A stretch of 64,000 bases of DNA from Psychrobacter nivimaris (GCF_009812035.1 NZ_VZIZ01000006.1:124001-188000), one strand, 5' to 3'. Shown: positions 45,023-55,838, counted from the first letter of the stretch. A program made the numbers and translations. Notes: generated by a model from the letters alone, not told the origin.

Positions 45023-46279
45023 ATGAGCGTAGAAAATCCATCTGTAGCAACGAGCACAGCATCAAAAAAAGGTGTGGTCATTATTGGTGCAGGACTGGCA
45101 GGCTGGCATGTCATTGATGCCATTCGTGCCAAAGACACAGAGATTCCAATTACCCTAATCACGGCTGATAGTGCCGACCGTTATCATAAGCCAATGCTGA
45201 CAATGGCAATCAGCCAAAACAAACGAGCATCAGATTTGGTACGGGCATCTGGTAGCGAAGCGGCGAACACAGCAGAAGTGATGCTGCTAGTCAATACACA
45301 AGTGACAGATATCGATCCAGTGAGCCAAACCGTACAGGTACGATCTACTGCGCAATCAGATGATGCGCTGACGACTATTGGCTATGAGAAAATGGTACTG
45401 GCGATGGGCGCGCATCCTATCTTCCCTAAAAGTCTGCCGCAAGATTTGGTCTGGCATGTCAATCACATCGAGCGTTTTAGTCAGCTACAAGAAAAGCTAG
45501 CAACAGGTAGCCAGCACGTTGCGATCGTCGGTGCTGGTATGGTGGGTACAGAAATCGCAGAAGACCTACTTAAAGCTGGTCATAAAGTAACGCTCATTGA
45601 TTTAAACGATGCACCGCTTTCGCAGATGCTACCAGCAAAAGCAACCGCACGTATCGCCAAAGCGATCGAGTCGCAGGGCATTCAATTCTTAGGTGGTTAT
45701 CAAGTATCAGCTGTCACTCGTGTTAATGACGATGGCAATAACAATGACAGCGAAGCTGCCAAGAAGCTACAGGTAGACTATGCCCCATTATCATCGGATG
45801 CAGATAATACTGATACTCAGCCGCTTGAACCACTGATTGTAGATCATGTGATTGCCAGTACAGGTCTGACAGTCGATAAGAAATTACCTGCGGCAGCTGG
45901 TGTGGAGTTCGATCGCCGCACGGGTATTGTGGTGGATGCAGCGACGTTACGTACCAATGCAGCGAATATCTATGCCATCGGCGACTGTATGTCTATCAAC
46001 GGGGTTGCTTGTCGTTATGTTGCGCCTTTGCGCGCGCAGGCTGCGACTATCGCTGATGATATCTTAGGTCATGAGCATAGTGGCTATGATCATAAGCCGC
46101 CGATGATTCGCCTAAAAAATAAAGCCATCTCTGTGATGGTGACGGGTGTACCGCAAGCAGCGGGTAATTGGCAAGTGAAGACTGAGAGCGATGATGAGCT
46201 AATCATGGATTTGATCGATGATAATGAAGTCGTTAGCGCAACGGTAACGATTAAAGCGCCTGCAGTTCCTAAAGCATAA
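45023..46279 (+). CDS. Rubredoxin-NAD(+) reductase-like flavoprotein
   Basis: 418 residues. FAD site VVIIGAGLAGWHVIDAIR near the N-terminus, NAD site VAIVGAGMVGTEIA (about 170), and the second FAD motif IYAIGDCMSI. It is closest to RubB/AlkT of Acinetobacter and Pseudomonas, which pass electrons to rubredoxin for alkane hydroxylation. No rubredoxin or alkane hydroxylase is adjacent, so the partner is elsewhere. SD TTGGAG. Confidence 0.85.
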   Translation: MSVENPSVATSTASKKGVVIIGAGLAGWHVIDAIRAKDTEIPITLITADSADRYHKPMLTMAISQNKRASDLVRASGSEAANTAEVMLLVNTQVTDIDPVSQTVQVRSTAQSDDALTTIGYEKMVLAMGAHPIFPKSLPQDLVWHVNHIERFSQLQEKLATGSQHVAIVGAGMVGTEIAEDLLKAGHKVTLIDLNDAPLSQMLPAKATARIAKAIESQGIQFLGGYQVSAVTRVNDDGNNNDSEAAKKLQVDYAPLSSDADNTDTQPLEPLIVDHVIASTGLTVDKKLPAAAGVEFDRRTGIVVDAATLRTNAANIYAIGDCMSINGVACRYVAPLRAQAATIADDILGHEHSGYDHKPPMIRLKNKAISVMVTGVPQAAGNWQVKTESDDELIMDLIDDNEVVSATVTIKAPAVPKA

Positions 46280-46389
46280 CGATTGCAATACCGTTTTTTG
46301 AAAAACTAATAAAAGCACATCATTTATAAGTGATTTCCTTTATTAGATGCTTTCCAGAAAATTCAGTTAAACGACAGTGTTGATGATCG

Positions 46390-46425
46390 AGCCAGCCCAT
46401 TACTTATAATGTGGCTGGCTTTTTT
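46390..46425 (+). terminator. Terminator upstream of the liu cluster
   Basis: Stem AGCCAGCC / GGCTGGCT with T-run, ending the rubredoxin reductase transcript. Confidence 0.8.
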
Positions 46426-46515
46426 GTGTCAAAAACTTGCCATGATTCTATGTTACCTTTTAATAAATAGAAAGGCAGGCTGTCTAATTAAATGATACAT
46501 ACTGTATTGATATTG

Positions 46516-46545
46516 TTGACAGGCTTTCATTGATGACGTTATAGT
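46516..46545 (+). promoter_or_regulatory. Sigma-70 promoter of the liu cluster
   Basis: TTGACA (46516-46521), 18-bp spacer, TATAGT (46540-46545). The start would be near 46552, giving a 98-base leader before the acyl-CoA ligase ATG. Confidence 0.65.
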
Positions 46546-46649
46546 AGCTGAATGTTATGTAAGACCTGCCCAAGGAAGAAGGTTTGCACGCAGGCTATTA
46601 ATAAGTGCTATTTATAAATAATATAAAAAGTAAAACGAAAGGACTCGTT

Positions 46650-48425
46650 ATGACTCAAACTCCTGATCTCGATTCGACTCGCGTTGACTTCGACACTATT
46701 TTAAACAACATTCCTAGTATCAATATGGGCGCACGCTCAGCCAATGCACCACTTACTCAAAGCTATGACAAAGGTCCTGATGTACCGCTGATTGAAGCGA
46801 CAATCGGTGACTTTTTTGATGCTATTGTTTCTAAATATCCTGAGCGCGAAGCACTGGTCGTCCGCCATCAAAATATCCGCTGGACATATCGTGAGCTACA
46901 GCAGCAAGTGAATCAGCTAGCCAGTAGTATGATTGAGATGGGACTAGAGATTGGCGATCGTATTGGTATTTGGTCACACAATAATGCCGAGTGGTTGCTC
47001 ATGCAATTGGCCACAGCAAAAGTCGGCGTTATCCTCGTTAATATCAATCCTGCCTACCGTACTTTTGAATTGCAATATGCCTTAAATAAATTGGGCTGCT
47101 CAGCGCTCGTACTGATGCGTCATTTCAAAACCAGTGACTATGCTAGTTTAATCCGTGAGCTATGTCCTGAGATTTACCACAAAGATTACACTCAGCTTGA
47201 TTTGGTCGAGATTCCAACGATTGAACGCATCATTTGGATTGATGAGCCAGAGTCGGACGAGACATTCGGCTTTATGCAAAAGTTCTCTACGTGGATGAGC
47301 GAGGGCGATGCCAACGATCCGCGTGTTGCCGAGCGTCAGGCGCAGCTTAAGAACACCGATGCCATCAATGTACAGTTCACCAGTGGTACGACTGGTACAC
47401 CAAAAGGTGCTACCTTAAGCCATCGTAATATCTTAAATAATGGCTACTTCATCGGTGAGGCCATGAACCTTACTGAAGAGGATAGGCTGTGTATTCCAGT
47501 ACCTTTGTATCATTGCTTTGGCATGGTGCTTGGTAATCTAGCGATTCTCACGCATGGCGGTTGTATCGTATATCCAAACGACGGCTTTGAGCCATTAACC
47601 GTCTTACAGGCAGTCGAAGAAGAAGAGTGTACAGGTCTGCACGGCGTGCCAACGATGTTTATCGCAGAGCTTGACCATCCTGAGTTTGAAAACTTTGATT
47701 TGTCTACCCTGCGCACGGGTATCATGGCTGGCTCTAGCTGTCCGATTGAGGTTATGCGCCGCGTCATCGATAAGATGCATATGAGCGAAGTCACCATTGC
47801 CTATGGCATGACAGAGACCAGTCCTGTATCTTGCCAGACCAATGAGCACACGCCACTTGATAAACAAGTCTCGACGGTAGGACTGGTACAGCCTGCGCTT
47901 GAGGTGAAAGTCGTTGATACAGAAACAGGTGAAATTGTCCCGCTGGGTGAGACAGGTGAATTGCTTACACGAGGTTATTCAGTGATGAAGGGCTATTGGG
48001 GCAGCCGCTTCAAAACGCGTGAAGCGATCCAAGATGGTTGGATGCATACGGGTGACTTGGCCACAATGGATGAAGACGGCTATGTCAAAATTGTCGGGCG
48101 TAGTAAAGACATGGTGATTCGCGGCGGCGAGAATATCTATCCAGTAGAAATTGAAAATTATCTCTATCGTCATCCAAAGATTCGTGATGTGCAAATCGTG
48201 GGTATACCCGACGAGCGTTATGGTGAAGTGCTGGCAGCGTGGATTATTCCGAAAGAGCCTGGCTGCTTGACTGAACAGGAAGTACGCGAGTTCTGTAGCG
48301 AGCATATCGCTCATTATAAAGTGCCGACTTACTATCGCTTTGTGACTGAATATCCAATGACCATCACTGGTAAAATTCAAAAATATAAAATCATTGAGCA
48401 AATGAAAGAAGAGCTGGGTTTGTAG
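46650..48425 (+). CDS. AMP-dependent acyl-CoA ligase of the leucine/isovalerate cluster
   Basis: 591 residues from ATG 46650 (SD AAAGGA); the longer frame adds non-family residues. The AMP-binding motif is [54 protein letters not shown] (core [11 protein letters not shown]) and the C-terminal Lys in TGKIQKYKI are present. Position at the head of liuBCDEA suggests it activates isovalerate or related branched acids to CoA esters. Substrate inferred from context only. Confidence 0.88.
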   Translation: MTQTPDLDSTRVDFDTILNNIPSINMGARSANAPLTQSYDKGPDVPLIEATIGDFFDAIVSKYPEREALVVRHQNIRWTYRELQQQVNQLASSMIEMGLEIGDRIGIWSHNNAEWLLMQLATAKVGVILVNINPAYRTFELQYALNKLGCSALVLMRHFKTSDYASLIRELCPEIYHKDYTQLDLVEIPTIERIIWIDEPESDETFGFMQKFSTWMSEGDANDPRVAERQAQLKNTDAINVQFTSGTTGTPKGATLSHRNILNNGYFIGEAMNLTEEDRLCIPVPLYHCFGMVLGNLAILTHGGCIVYPNDGFEPLTVLQAVEEEECTGLHGVPTMFIAELDHPEFENFDLSTLRTGIMAGSSCPIEVMRRVIDKMHMSEVTIAYGMTETSPVSCQTNEHTPLDKQVSTVGLVQPALEVKVVDTETGEIVPLGETGELLTRGYSVMKGYWGSRFKTREAIQDGWMHTGDLATMDEDGYVKIVGRSKDMVIRGGENIYPVEIENYLYRHPKIRDVQIVGIPDERYGEVLAAWIIPKEPGCLTEQEVREFCSEHIAHYKVPTYYRFVTEYPMTITGKIQKYKIIEQMKEELGL

Positions 48426-48464
48426 TAAGCTTACTTATCTGCTCTAAAAAACAAAAGACTAACT

Positions 48465-48569
48465 ATATTCATTTCACTATAAAAGTATTACAGCGTTAAC
48501 CTCGCTTGAAGTATCACACATACATCTGCACTCGGTTGCCTTGTACTACTTTTAAATTGAATCGACTAT
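48465..48569 (+). repeat. Dispersed hairpin repeat, copy B
   Basis: 105 bp, 39 bases after the acyl-CoA ligase stop. Left end ATATTCATTTCACTATAAAA pairs with the right end (reverse complement ATAGTCGATTCAATTTAAAA). The conserved core is GTTAACCTCGCTTGAAGTA ... ACTCGGTTGCCTTGTA. Confidence 0.85.
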
Positions 48570-48665
48570 ATGTGAGCAACGCTTAAAAATAGTACTTAGT
48601 ATGATTTATATAAAAAGCTACTCACATCTACGTATCTATCTATGTATAAGAAAAAAAGGGATATC

Positions 48666-50276
48666 ATGAGCGCTATCATAACCAGTAAACTGAGTCCAAA
48701 CTCAAGCGATTTTCAGAAAAACAGTGCCGCGATGCAAGAGATAGTCGATGACCTGTATGTACACTTGCGTAAAGTTGCCCAAGGTGGCTCAGAGCGCGCA
48801 CGAGCCAAGCATCTAGCGCGTGGTAAGCTGTTACCACGTGAGCGCGTCGAGCGTTTATTGGATGTAGGCACGCCGTTCCTAGAAGTGGCACCGATGGCTG
48901 CACATGATATGTATGGCGAAGAGATTCCGGCAGCTGGTGTGATTGCTGGTATTGGCCGTATCAATGGCATTGAGTGTATGATTGTCTGTAATGATGCCAC
49001 GGTAAAAGGCGGCACGTACTACCCAATGACGGTCAAAAAGCATCTACGTGCGCAAGAGATTGCGCGAGAAAACCATCTGCCGTGCGTTTATCTGGTTGAT
49101 TCAGGTGGTGCTAATTTACCGAACCAAGATGATGTGTTCCCTGATAAAGAGCATTTCGGCCGTATCTTTTTTAATCAAGCCAATCTCAGTGCGGCAGGTA
49201 TTCCGCAAATCGCTGTAGTCATGGGTAGCTGTACGGCTGGCGGAGCCTATGTGCCTGCTATGAGCGATGAATCTATTATCGTCAAAGAGCAAGGTACTAT
49301 CTTTTTGGGTGGTCCGCCACTAGTCAAAGCAGCGACAGGTGAAGAGGTTACCGCAGAAGACTTGGGTGGCGGTGATGTACATACACGTCTATCAGGCGTG
49401 GTTGATCATCTAGCGCAGAATGATACGCACGCGTTATCGATTGCCCGTAATATCGTCAGTCACCTAAATCGCCCTGCAAAAAATATTCCTAATCAAATCA
49501 CACCGCGTCCGCCACGTTACGATGCCAAAGAACTCTATGGTGTGATTCCAACGGACAAGCGCAAGCCATTTGATATCAGAGAAATCATCGCGCGTATCGT
49601 CGATGACAGTGCTTTTGATGAATTCAAATCACGCTTTGGTACGACGTTGGTTTGTGGATTTGCTCATATCGAAGGGATGCCTGTTGGTATTATTGCCAAT
49701 AACGGTATCTTGTTCAGTGAGTCAGCGCAAAAAGGTACTCACTTCATCGAGCTGTGCTGTAAGCGCAAAATTCCATTAGTGTTCCTGCAGAACATTACTG
49801 GCTTTATGGTTGGCCGCAAATACGAGAACGAAGGGATCGCTCGTCATGGTGCCAAGATGGTAATGGCCGTGGCCAATGCAAAAGTGCCAAAATTCACGGT
49901 CATCGTCGGTGGTTCGTTTGGTGCTGGTAACTACGGTATGTGTGGCCGTGCTTACAGCCCGCGTTTCTTATGGATGTGGCCAAATGCGCGTATCTCTGTC
50001 ATGGGCGGCGAGCAAGCTGCATCAGTATTGGCAACGGTCAAACGTGATAACTTTGATCGCAAAGGTGAAGCGTGGAGCGATGAGGACGAAGCCGCATTTA
50101 AAGCGCCAATTCGTGAAATGTATGAAGAGCAAGGTCATCCGTATTATGCTACCGCACGTATGTGGGATGACGGCGTGATTGATCCTGCTGATACCCGTAA
50201 TGTATTGGCGTTAGGACTAAGCGCGGCATATAATGCGCCGATTGAAGAAACGACATTTGGTGTCTTTAGAATGTAA
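48666..50276 (+). CDS. liuB: Methylcrotonyl-CoA carboxylase, carboxyltransferase (beta) subunit
   Basis: 536 residues from ATG 48666 (SD AAAGGG). Acyl-CoA carboxyltransferase with [38 protein letters not shown] (core [12 protein letters not shown]) and [14 protein letters not shown]. It transfers carboxybiotin's CO2 to 3-methylcrotonyl-CoA, working with LiuD. The cluster context (LiuC, LiuE, LiuA) separates it from propionyl-CoA carboxylase. Confidence 0.93.
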   Translation: MSAIITSKLSPNSSDFQKNSAAMQEIVDDLYVHLRKVAQGGSERARAKHLARGKLLPRERVERLLDVGTPFLEVAPMAAHDMYGEEIPAAGVIAGIGRINGIECMIVCNDATVKGGTYYPMTVKKHLRAQEIARENHLPCVYLVDSGGANLPNQDDVFPDKEHFGRIFFNQANLSAAGIPQIAVVMGSCTAGGAYVPAMSDESIIVKEQGTIFLGGPPLVKAATGEEVTAEDLGGGDVHTRLSGVVDHLAQNDTHALSIARNIVSHLNRPAKNIPNQITPRPPRYDAKELYGVIPTDKRKPFDIREIIARIVDDSAFDEFKSRFGTTLVCGFAHIEGMPVGIIANNGILFSESAQKGTHFIELCCKRKIPLVFLQNITGFMVGRKYENEGIARHGAKMVMAVANAKVPKFTVIVGGSFGAGNYGMCGRAYSPRFLWMWPNARISVMGGEQAASVLATVKRDNFDRKGEAWSDEDEAAFKAPIREMYEEQGHPYYATARMWDDGVIDPADTRNVLALGLSAAYNAPIEETTFGVFRM

Positions 50277-50285
50277 GCGTTCTAA

Positions 50286-50398
50286 GGTCTCCCCATAATA
50301 AGCGACTACTGCATTAACCTCATTTGAAGTACGATTTGTACATTTACGCTTAGTCTTTGCACTTGGTTATCTTGTATTAACATTATTATGGATTGACC
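50286..50398 (+). repeat. Dispersed hairpin repeat, copy C (divergent)
   Basis: About 113 bp, ten bases after the liuB stop. The ends are GGTC...CCATAATAA and its complement, different from those of copies B and D but complementary to each other. The core is related (CATTAACCTCATTTGAAGTA ... CACTTGGTTATCTTGTA) with an insertion of about 10 bases. Confidence 0.7.
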
Positions 50399-50441
50399 AA
50401 GAGTTTGTTTGAGTATTTACACAAAAAATATAGAGAAAGTT

Positions 50442-51251
50442 ATGCAAAAAGACAGTAATAAAAATTATAAAAGCCTATTGGTTAACGTTGAGCAGCACGT
50501 GGCGACAGTGACGTTAAATCGTCCCGAGATACGTAATGCTTTTAACGATGAAATGATTGCTGAGCTAACCGATGCTTTTAGTACGCTTGGTGCTGATGAT
50601 GAGGTACGTGTCATTGTGCTAGCGGCTGCTGGCAAGGCATTTTGTGCAGGCGCTGACCTCAATTGGATGCGTGCCATGGCGGATTATAGCTATGAAGAGA
50701 ATCTAGCGGATGCTGATAAGTTGGCGCAAATGCTTAAGACTATTTATGAATGTCCTAAGCCAACAGTCGCGGCTATTCAAGGCGATGTATACGCAGGTGG
50801 CATGGGTCTAGTCGCTGCTTGCGACGTAGCCATTGCGGTCAAAATTGCTAATTTCTGCCTCAGTGAAGTGCGGTTAGGGTTGGCACCTGCCACTATCAGT
50901 CCTTATGTTATCCGAGCGCTAGGCGCTAGAGCATCGCAGCGTTATTTCTTAAGTGCTGAAGTATTTGATGCCAAAAAGGCGCGTCAGCTTGGTTTTATCC
51001 ATGAGCGTGTTAGCGAAGAGTGGCTAGGCGATGAAGTGGCTGCGTTCTGTAATAAGGTCGTCAAAAATAGCCCTGATGCAGTCAAAACCTGCAAGCAGCT
51101 ATTACATGATGTCGCTGGTGCGCCTATTACAGATGAGCTGATTGCTGATACGGTCAAAGGTATCGCTGATATTCGCTCATCAGAGCAAGGCCGCGAGGGT
51201 GTGCAAGCATTTTTGCAAAAGCGTAAACCTGATTGGCTAATGGCAGACTAA
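50442..51251 (+). CDS. liuC: Methylglutaconyl-CoA hydratase
   Basis: 269 residues, enoyl-CoA hydratase/isomerase family. The oxyanion-hole motifs are AAAGKAFCAGADLNWM and IQGDVYAGGMGLVAACDVAIA; the Glu of LSEVRLGLAPATISPYV is catalytic. It hydrates 3-methylglutaconyl-CoA to HMG-CoA. ATG 50442 has only a weak SD (AGAGAAAG); a TTG upstream is less likely. Located between liuB and liuD as in other Liu clusters. Confidence 0.9.
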   Translation: MQKDSNKNYKSLLVNVEQHVATVTLNRPEIRNAFNDEMIAELTDAFSTLGADDEVRVIVLAAAGKAFCAGADLNWMRAMADYSYEENLADADKLAQMLKTIYECPKPTVAAIQGDVYAGGMGLVAACDVAIAVKIANFCLSEVRLGLAPATISPYVIRALGARASQRYFLSAEVFDAKKARQLGFIHERVSEEWLGDEVAAFCNKVVKNSPDAVKTCKQLLHDVAGAPITDELIADTVKGIADIRSSEQGREGVQAFLQKRKPDWLMAD

Positions 51252-51328
51252 CTAGTAGCAGAACAATGATAGGCAAATGAGCAAATAGACAAGACGTCAA
51301 ATAATAACGACAAGACACAGGGATAGTT

Positions 51329-53428
51329 ATGTTTTCTAAAATTCTAATCGCCAATCGTGGTGAAATTGCTTGCCGAGTGGCTGCGACTGCTAAGCGTCTT
51401 GGCGTCAGTACCGTTGCTGTTTACTCCGATGCGGATCGTGAGGCCAAGCATGTGGCTGTCTGTGATGAAGCTATCTATTTAGGCGGTTCGGCACCGAAAG
51501 ACAGTTATCTAAAAGGCGATGCTATTATTGCGATAGCGCTTGAGACTGGCGCCCAAGCAATCCATCCAGGATATGGGTTTTTGAGCGAAAATGCAGACTT
51601 TGCACAGGCTTGCCAAGATGCTGGTCTAGTATTTATCGGCCCATCGGCGGATGCTATCCGTGCTATGGGCGGCAAGTCTGAGTCTAAGCGCTTGATGGAG
51701 TCGGCTGGCGTGCCGCTGATACCGGGTTATCATGGTGACAATCAAGAAGCTCAGTTTTTGCAGCAGCAGGCAGATAATATTGGCTATCCTGTCTTGATTA
51801 AAGCCAGTGCAGGGGGCGGCGGTAAAGGCATGCGTATCGTTGAGCAAAGCAGCGACTTTATTGATTTATTAGACTCGTGCCGTCGCGAAGCGATTACCAG
51901 TTTTGGCAATGATCAAGTGTTGGTCGAAAAATATGCGCTAAAACCACGTCATATAGAAATCCAAGTATTCGGTGATACGCATGGTAATTATGTGCATCTA
52001 TTTGAGCGTGATTGCTCAGTACAGCGTCGCCACCAAAAAGTATTAGAAGAAGCGCCAGCACCGGGTGTCGATACTGCGATGCGTGAAGCGATGGGCACAG
52101 CGGCAATCGAAGCAGCACGTGCGGTCGATTACGTGGGTGCAGGTACGGTTGAGTTTATTGTGGAGCAGCGTGAAGACTCTATGAATTTTTATTTCATGGA
52201 AATGAATACGCGTTTGCAAGTTGAGCATCCTGTTAGTGAAGCGATTACGGGTGTCGATTTGGTCGAGTGGCAGCTGTTGGTTGCTGCAGGTCAGCCATTG
52301 CCAAAAACACAAAACGATCTGGCTATCAACGGTCATGCAATTGAGGCGCGTATCTGTGCTGAAAACCCTGACAATAATTTCTTGCCAGCGACAGGAACTT
52401 TATTCACTTATCAAAAGCCTGAGCATAGTACCTTTAACATTACCGATGTGCGTATCGACGATGGCGTACGTGAGGGTGATGTGATCAGTCCTTTTTACGA
52501 CTCTATGATTGCCAAGCTTATCGTGCATGCTCCTACGCGCGAGCAAGCGTTGGCGAGACTAGACCATGCATTGGCACAGACTCGTATCGTTGGTCTGCCA
52601 AACAACGTGGCATTTTTGCGTTATATTTTAAATACCGATTCATTTAGCAAAGCCAATCTTGATACGGCCTTGATAGAGCGTGAGCAGGATAAACTTTTTG
52701 ACCAGCATCCTCTTGAGTTATCGACGCTTGTGGTGACAGCTATTGCCCAGCAGCTTGCGAGTGAAGCGACCACGCAGGGCTCAGATCCGTTTAGCAAGCC
52801 GACGGGTTTCCGTGCTTATAGCAATTATACTCGTTCATTTAGCTTGGTTTATGATGAGCAAGCCTACAGTGCTCGCATCAGTAATTGGTACAATGCGAGT
52901 TGTGCTGATAGCAAAAAAGGCAGCGGTAATCTCAGTAGTTTTACGCTTGTCATTGGTAAAGAAATCGCGAATACGCAGGATGATAGCAATATCAATGTAG
53001 CGGCTCAGACCGAAACGGTTTATGAAGGTCAGATCAGCTATGATAGCAGTGACGCGCACAATCATACCTTATGGTTAGAGGGTGCACGTATCAATGCCCA
53101 AAGCTGGGTAAATAACGAGACAGTCTACGTATTCACAGATAGCGGACGTGATGAAATTACGCTTATTGATATCATGGCACATGTGGGCGAAGACACAGCA
53201 GCGGTTGGCAGTTTAAAGTCACCAATGCCAGGACAAGTAGTTGCCTTTAAAGTTGCGGTAGGTGACACGGTCAAAAAAGGCGAGCCACTTGCAGTCATCG
53301 AAGCTATGAAAATTGAACATACCATTACTGCACCGACAGATGGGGTAGTAGCAGAGCTATTATTTGCAGCAGGTGACTTGGTCGCTGATGGCGATGAGCT
53401 ACTGCGCATCGATAGTGAGAGCGCATAG
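51329..53428 (+). CDS. liuD: Methylcrotonyl-CoA carboxylase, biotin-containing (alpha) subunit
   Basis: 699 residues: biotin carboxylase (1-450; ILIANRGEIACRVAATAKRLG, GGGGKGMRIV, FFMEMNTRLQVEHPVSE-like FYFMEMNTRLQVEHP), a linker domain, and a C-terminal biotinyl domain with EAMKIEH (biotinylated Lys) near 660. ATP-dependent carboxylation of biotin, then transfer by LiuB. The linker is Ser/Asp/Asn-rich in places (SCADSKKGSGNLS). birA, needed for its biotinylation, lies 3 kb downstream. SD ACAGGGATAG. Confidence 0.94.
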   Translation: MFSKILIANRGEIACRVAATAKRLGVSTVAVYSDADREAKHVAVCDEAIYLGGSAPKDSYLKGDAIIAIALETGAQAIHPGYGFLSENADFAQACQDAGLVFIGPSADAIRAMGGKSESKRLMESAGVPLIPGYHGDNQEAQFLQQQADNIGYPVLIKASAGGGGKGMRIVEQSSDFIDLLDSCRREAITSFGNDQVLVEKYALKPRHIEIQVFGDTHGNYVHLFERDCSVQRRHQKVLEEAPAPGVDTAMREAMGTAAIEAARAVDYVGAGTVEFIVEQREDSMNFYFMEMNTRLQVEHPVSEAITGVDLVEWQLLVAAGQPLPKTQNDLAINGHAIEARICAENPDNNFLPATGTLFTYQKPEHSTFNITDVRIDDGVREGDVISPFYDSMIAKLIVHAPTREQALARLDHALAQTRIVGLPNNVAFLRYILNTDSFSKANLDTALIEREQDKLFDQHPLELSTLVVTAIAQQLASEATTQGSDPFSKPTGFRAYSNYTRSFSLVYDEQAYSARISNWYNASCADSKKGSGNLSSFTLVIGKEIANTQDDSNINVAAQTETVYEGQISYDSSDAHNHTLWLEGARINAQSWVNNETVYVFTDSGRDEITLIDIMAHVGEDTAAVGSLKSPMPGQVVAFKVAVGDTVKKGEPLAVIEAMKIEHTITAPTDGVVAELLFAAGDLVADGDELLRIDSESA

Positions 53429-53487
53429 CTGACGAAGCCTAATAAAAAAGCCTCATCAAAGCGCAAATAACAAAAAGGACGACAAGT

Positions 53488-54408
53488 ATGAGCCATTCGT
53501 ATCCAAGCCATGTCACCATCGTTGATGTCAGTCCGCGTGATGGACTACAAAACGAATCCATGACGGTGCCGACTGAGGTTAAGCAAACGCTCATTAATGA
53601 TTTAATTGCGGCGGGTGTCAAAAAATTGGAAGCGACCAGTTTTGTTTCGCCAAAGTGGGTACCACAAATGGGTGATAACAGCGCGTTGCTCGACGCACTA
53701 GCGCCGACGCGGCAGACGGACGTCTGTTACTCGGTACTCGTACCCAATATGCGTGGCTTTGAAAATGCTATCTTGCATCGTCCCGATGAGATCGTTATTT
53801 TCGGCTCAGCCAGCGAAACCTTTAGCCAAAAAAACATCAACTGTAGTATCGATGAGAGTATTGAGCGTTTTGCACCAGTGGCTGCGGTAGCAAAAGCGCA
53901 AGGTATCAAGGTACGTGGCGTGATCTCTTGTACGGTTGGTTGTCCTTATGAAGGCGAGATTGACCCAAGCCAAGTAGCGTATGTGACCAAGCGTTTAATT
54001 GAGATCGGTTCAGAGCAGATTGGCATTGCCGATACGATCGGTGTGGGTACGCCGCTCAAAGTACAACGAGCGTTGCAAGCTGCACTTGAGTATGCTGATA
54101 TCTCTATGCTATCGGGTCATTTTCATGATACTTATGGTCAAGCACTGAGCAATACTCTGGCTGCATTACAAATGGGTGTTAGTGAGTTTGATACCTCTGT
54201 CGCTGGTTTGGGCGGTTGTCCTTATGCCAAAGGCGCAACGGGCAATGTCGCGACCGAAGATGTGGTATATATGCTGCATGGTATGGGTATCAGCACGGGT
54301 ATCGATTTGGATAAATTAGTCGTGGCGGGCGAACGTATCAGCGAGTTCTTAAAGCGTCCGAATGGTTCAAATGTGGCACGTGCCATCATCAATAAACGTC
54401 GGTCTTAA
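53488..54408 (+). CDS. liuE: Hydroxymethylglutaryl-CoA lyase
   Basis: 306 residues. HMG-CoA is split into acetoacetate and acetyl-CoA. N-terminal VDVSPRDGLQNE, metal-site HFHDTYGQAL and the signature GLGGCPYAKGATGNVATEDV with the catalytic Cys are intact. SD AAAAGGACGAC. It ends just before repeat copy D. Confidence 0.95.
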   Translation: MSHSYPSHVTIVDVSPRDGLQNESMTVPTEVKQTLINDLIAAGVKKLEATSFVSPKWVPQMGDNSALLDALAPTRQTDVCYSVLVPNMRGFENAILHRPDEIVIFGSASETFSQKNINCSIDESIERFAPVAAVAKAQGIKVRGVISCTVGCPYEGEIDPSQVAYVTKRLIEIGSEQIGIADTIGVGTPLKVQRALQAALEYADISMLSGHFHDTYGQALSNTLAALQMGVSEFDTSVAGLGGCPYAKGATGNVATEDVVYMLHGMGISTGIDLDKLVVAGERISEFLKRPNGSNVARAIINKRRS

Positions 54409-54412
54409 GTAG

Positions 54413-54517
54413 ATAGTCAATCCACTGTGAAGGTATGACAGCGTTAACCTCGTTTGAAGTATTCGATATACATCTACACTCGGTTGCCTTGTCACAGTTT
54501 CACATTGAGTTGACTAT
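54413..54517 (+). repeat. Dispersed hairpin repeat, copy D
   Basis: 105 bp, five bases after the liuE stop. Terminal repeats ATAGTCAATCCACTGTGAA (left) and ATAGTCAACTCAATGTGAA (right, reverse complement), then TGACA in both arms. The core is GCGTTAACCTCGTTTGAAGTA ... ACTCGGTTGCCTTGT, nearly identical to copy B. Confidence 0.88.
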
Positions 54518-54609
54518 GACATTAAAAAAGGTAGCAAAAATACAGTTACATTGGCTTTAAAAAACGGATTAAAATTCGAAAATTAAATATTAAAATACAA
54601 GGAATGGTT

Positions 54610-55797
54610 ATGAGTTTACCTGGATTAAATTTTCAACTTGGCGAAGATATTGACGCGCTACGTGATGTCGTACAGCAGTTTGCGGCAAACGAGATCGCTC
54701 CACGTGCTGCCGAGATTGATAGCAGTGATGAGTTTCCAATGGATCTGTGGCAAAAGATGGGTGACCTCGGTCTACATGGTATTACCGTTCCTGAAGAATA
54801 CGGCGGCTCTAATATGGGCTACGTCGCCCACATGGTCGCGATGGAAGAGATTAGCCGAGCTTCGGCATCGGTAGCGCTTAGCTATGGGGCGCATTCTAAC
54901 CTATGTATTAACCAAATCAAACGTAATGGTTCTGAAGAACAAAAGCAGAAATATCTGCCAAAACTAATCAGTGGCGAGTTCATCGGTGCATTGGCAATGA
55001 GTGAGACAGGCGCTGGCTCAGACGTCGTTAGTATGAAGCTAAAAGCTGAAGAAAAAGACGGCAGCTATGTGTTGAACGGTAGCAAAATGTGGATTACCAA
55101 TGGTCCTGATGCTGACGTGATGGTGGTCTATGCCAAGACCAATCCTGAATTGGGTGCAAAAGGCATGACGGCCTTTATCGTTGAAAAAGGTATGGAAGGT
55201 TTTGGTACCGCGCAAAAGCTAGATAAGCTCGGCATGCGCGGTAGCCATACTGGTGAGATGACTTTTAATAATGTAAAAGTACCAAGCGAAAATATCTTGG
55301 GTGGTCTTAATGAAGGCGTTAAGGTATTGATGAGTGGCCTAGATTACGAGCGTGCCGTATTGGCCGCAGGTCCTATCGGTATCATGCAAGCGGTGATGGA
55401 CAATGTCGTGCCTTATATCCATGACCGTAAACAGTTTGGTCAAGCGATCGGTGAGTTTCAGCTTATCCAAGGTAAAGTTGCGGACATGTATACGATACTG
55501 CAAGCCGGTCGTAGCTTCTTATATACCGTCGGGAAAAACCTCGATATGTTGGACGCGCGCGGTGCTGGCCATAGTCGAGAAGTACGTAAAGATTGCGCCA
55601 GTGTGATTCTATGGTGTGCTGAAAAAGCCACATGGATGGCAGGCGAAGGTATTCAAATATTTGGCGGTAATGGCTATACCAACGAGTATCCACTTGGTCG
55701 TTACTGGCGTGATGCCAAGCTATATGAAATTGGCGCAGGCACCAGTGAAATCCGCCGTATGCTAGTCGGTCGTGAGCTGTTTAACGAGACCAAATAA
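54610..55797 (+). CDS. liuA: Isovaleryl-CoA dehydrogenase
   Basis: 395 residues from ATG 54610 (SD AAGGA; a second ATG two codons earlier is possible). Acyl-CoA dehydrogenase family: [35 protein letters not shown], and [14 protein letters not shown] where the Glu is the isovaleryl-type catalytic base. The C-terminal [26 protein letters not shown] (core [18 protein letters not shown]) is typical. First step on isovaleryl-CoA, though last gene in the cluster. No MerR-type LiuR regulator is adjacent. Confidence 0.93.
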   Translation: MSLPGLNFQLGEDIDALRDVVQQFAANEIAPRAAEIDSSDEFPMDLWQKMGDLGLHGITVPEEYGGSNMGYVAHMVAMEEISRASASVALSYGAHSNLCINQIKRNGSEEQKQKYLPKLISGEFIGALAMSETGAGSDVVSMKLKAEEKDGSYVLNGSKMWITNGPDADVMVVYAKTNPELGAKGMTAFIVEKGMEGFGTAQKLDKLGMRGSHTGEMTFNNVKVPSENILGGLNEGVKVLMSGLDYERAVLAAGPIGIMQAVMDNVVPYIHDRKQFGQAIGEFQLIQGKVADMYTILQAGRSFLYTVGKNLDMLDARGAGHSREVRKDCASVILWCAEKATWMAGEGIQIFGGNGYTNEYPLGRYWRDAKLYEIGAGTSEIRRMLVGRELFNETK

Positions 55798-55838
55798 GAA
55801 TTAGCTAATGACGCCTTAGCTATTTTCTAATATAAAAT

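Noticed and set aside
47979-48401. A 140-codon antisense frame in the acyl-CoA ligase gene
   Set aside because: Lies wholly inside a well-supported gene on the opposite strand; no SD or family match.
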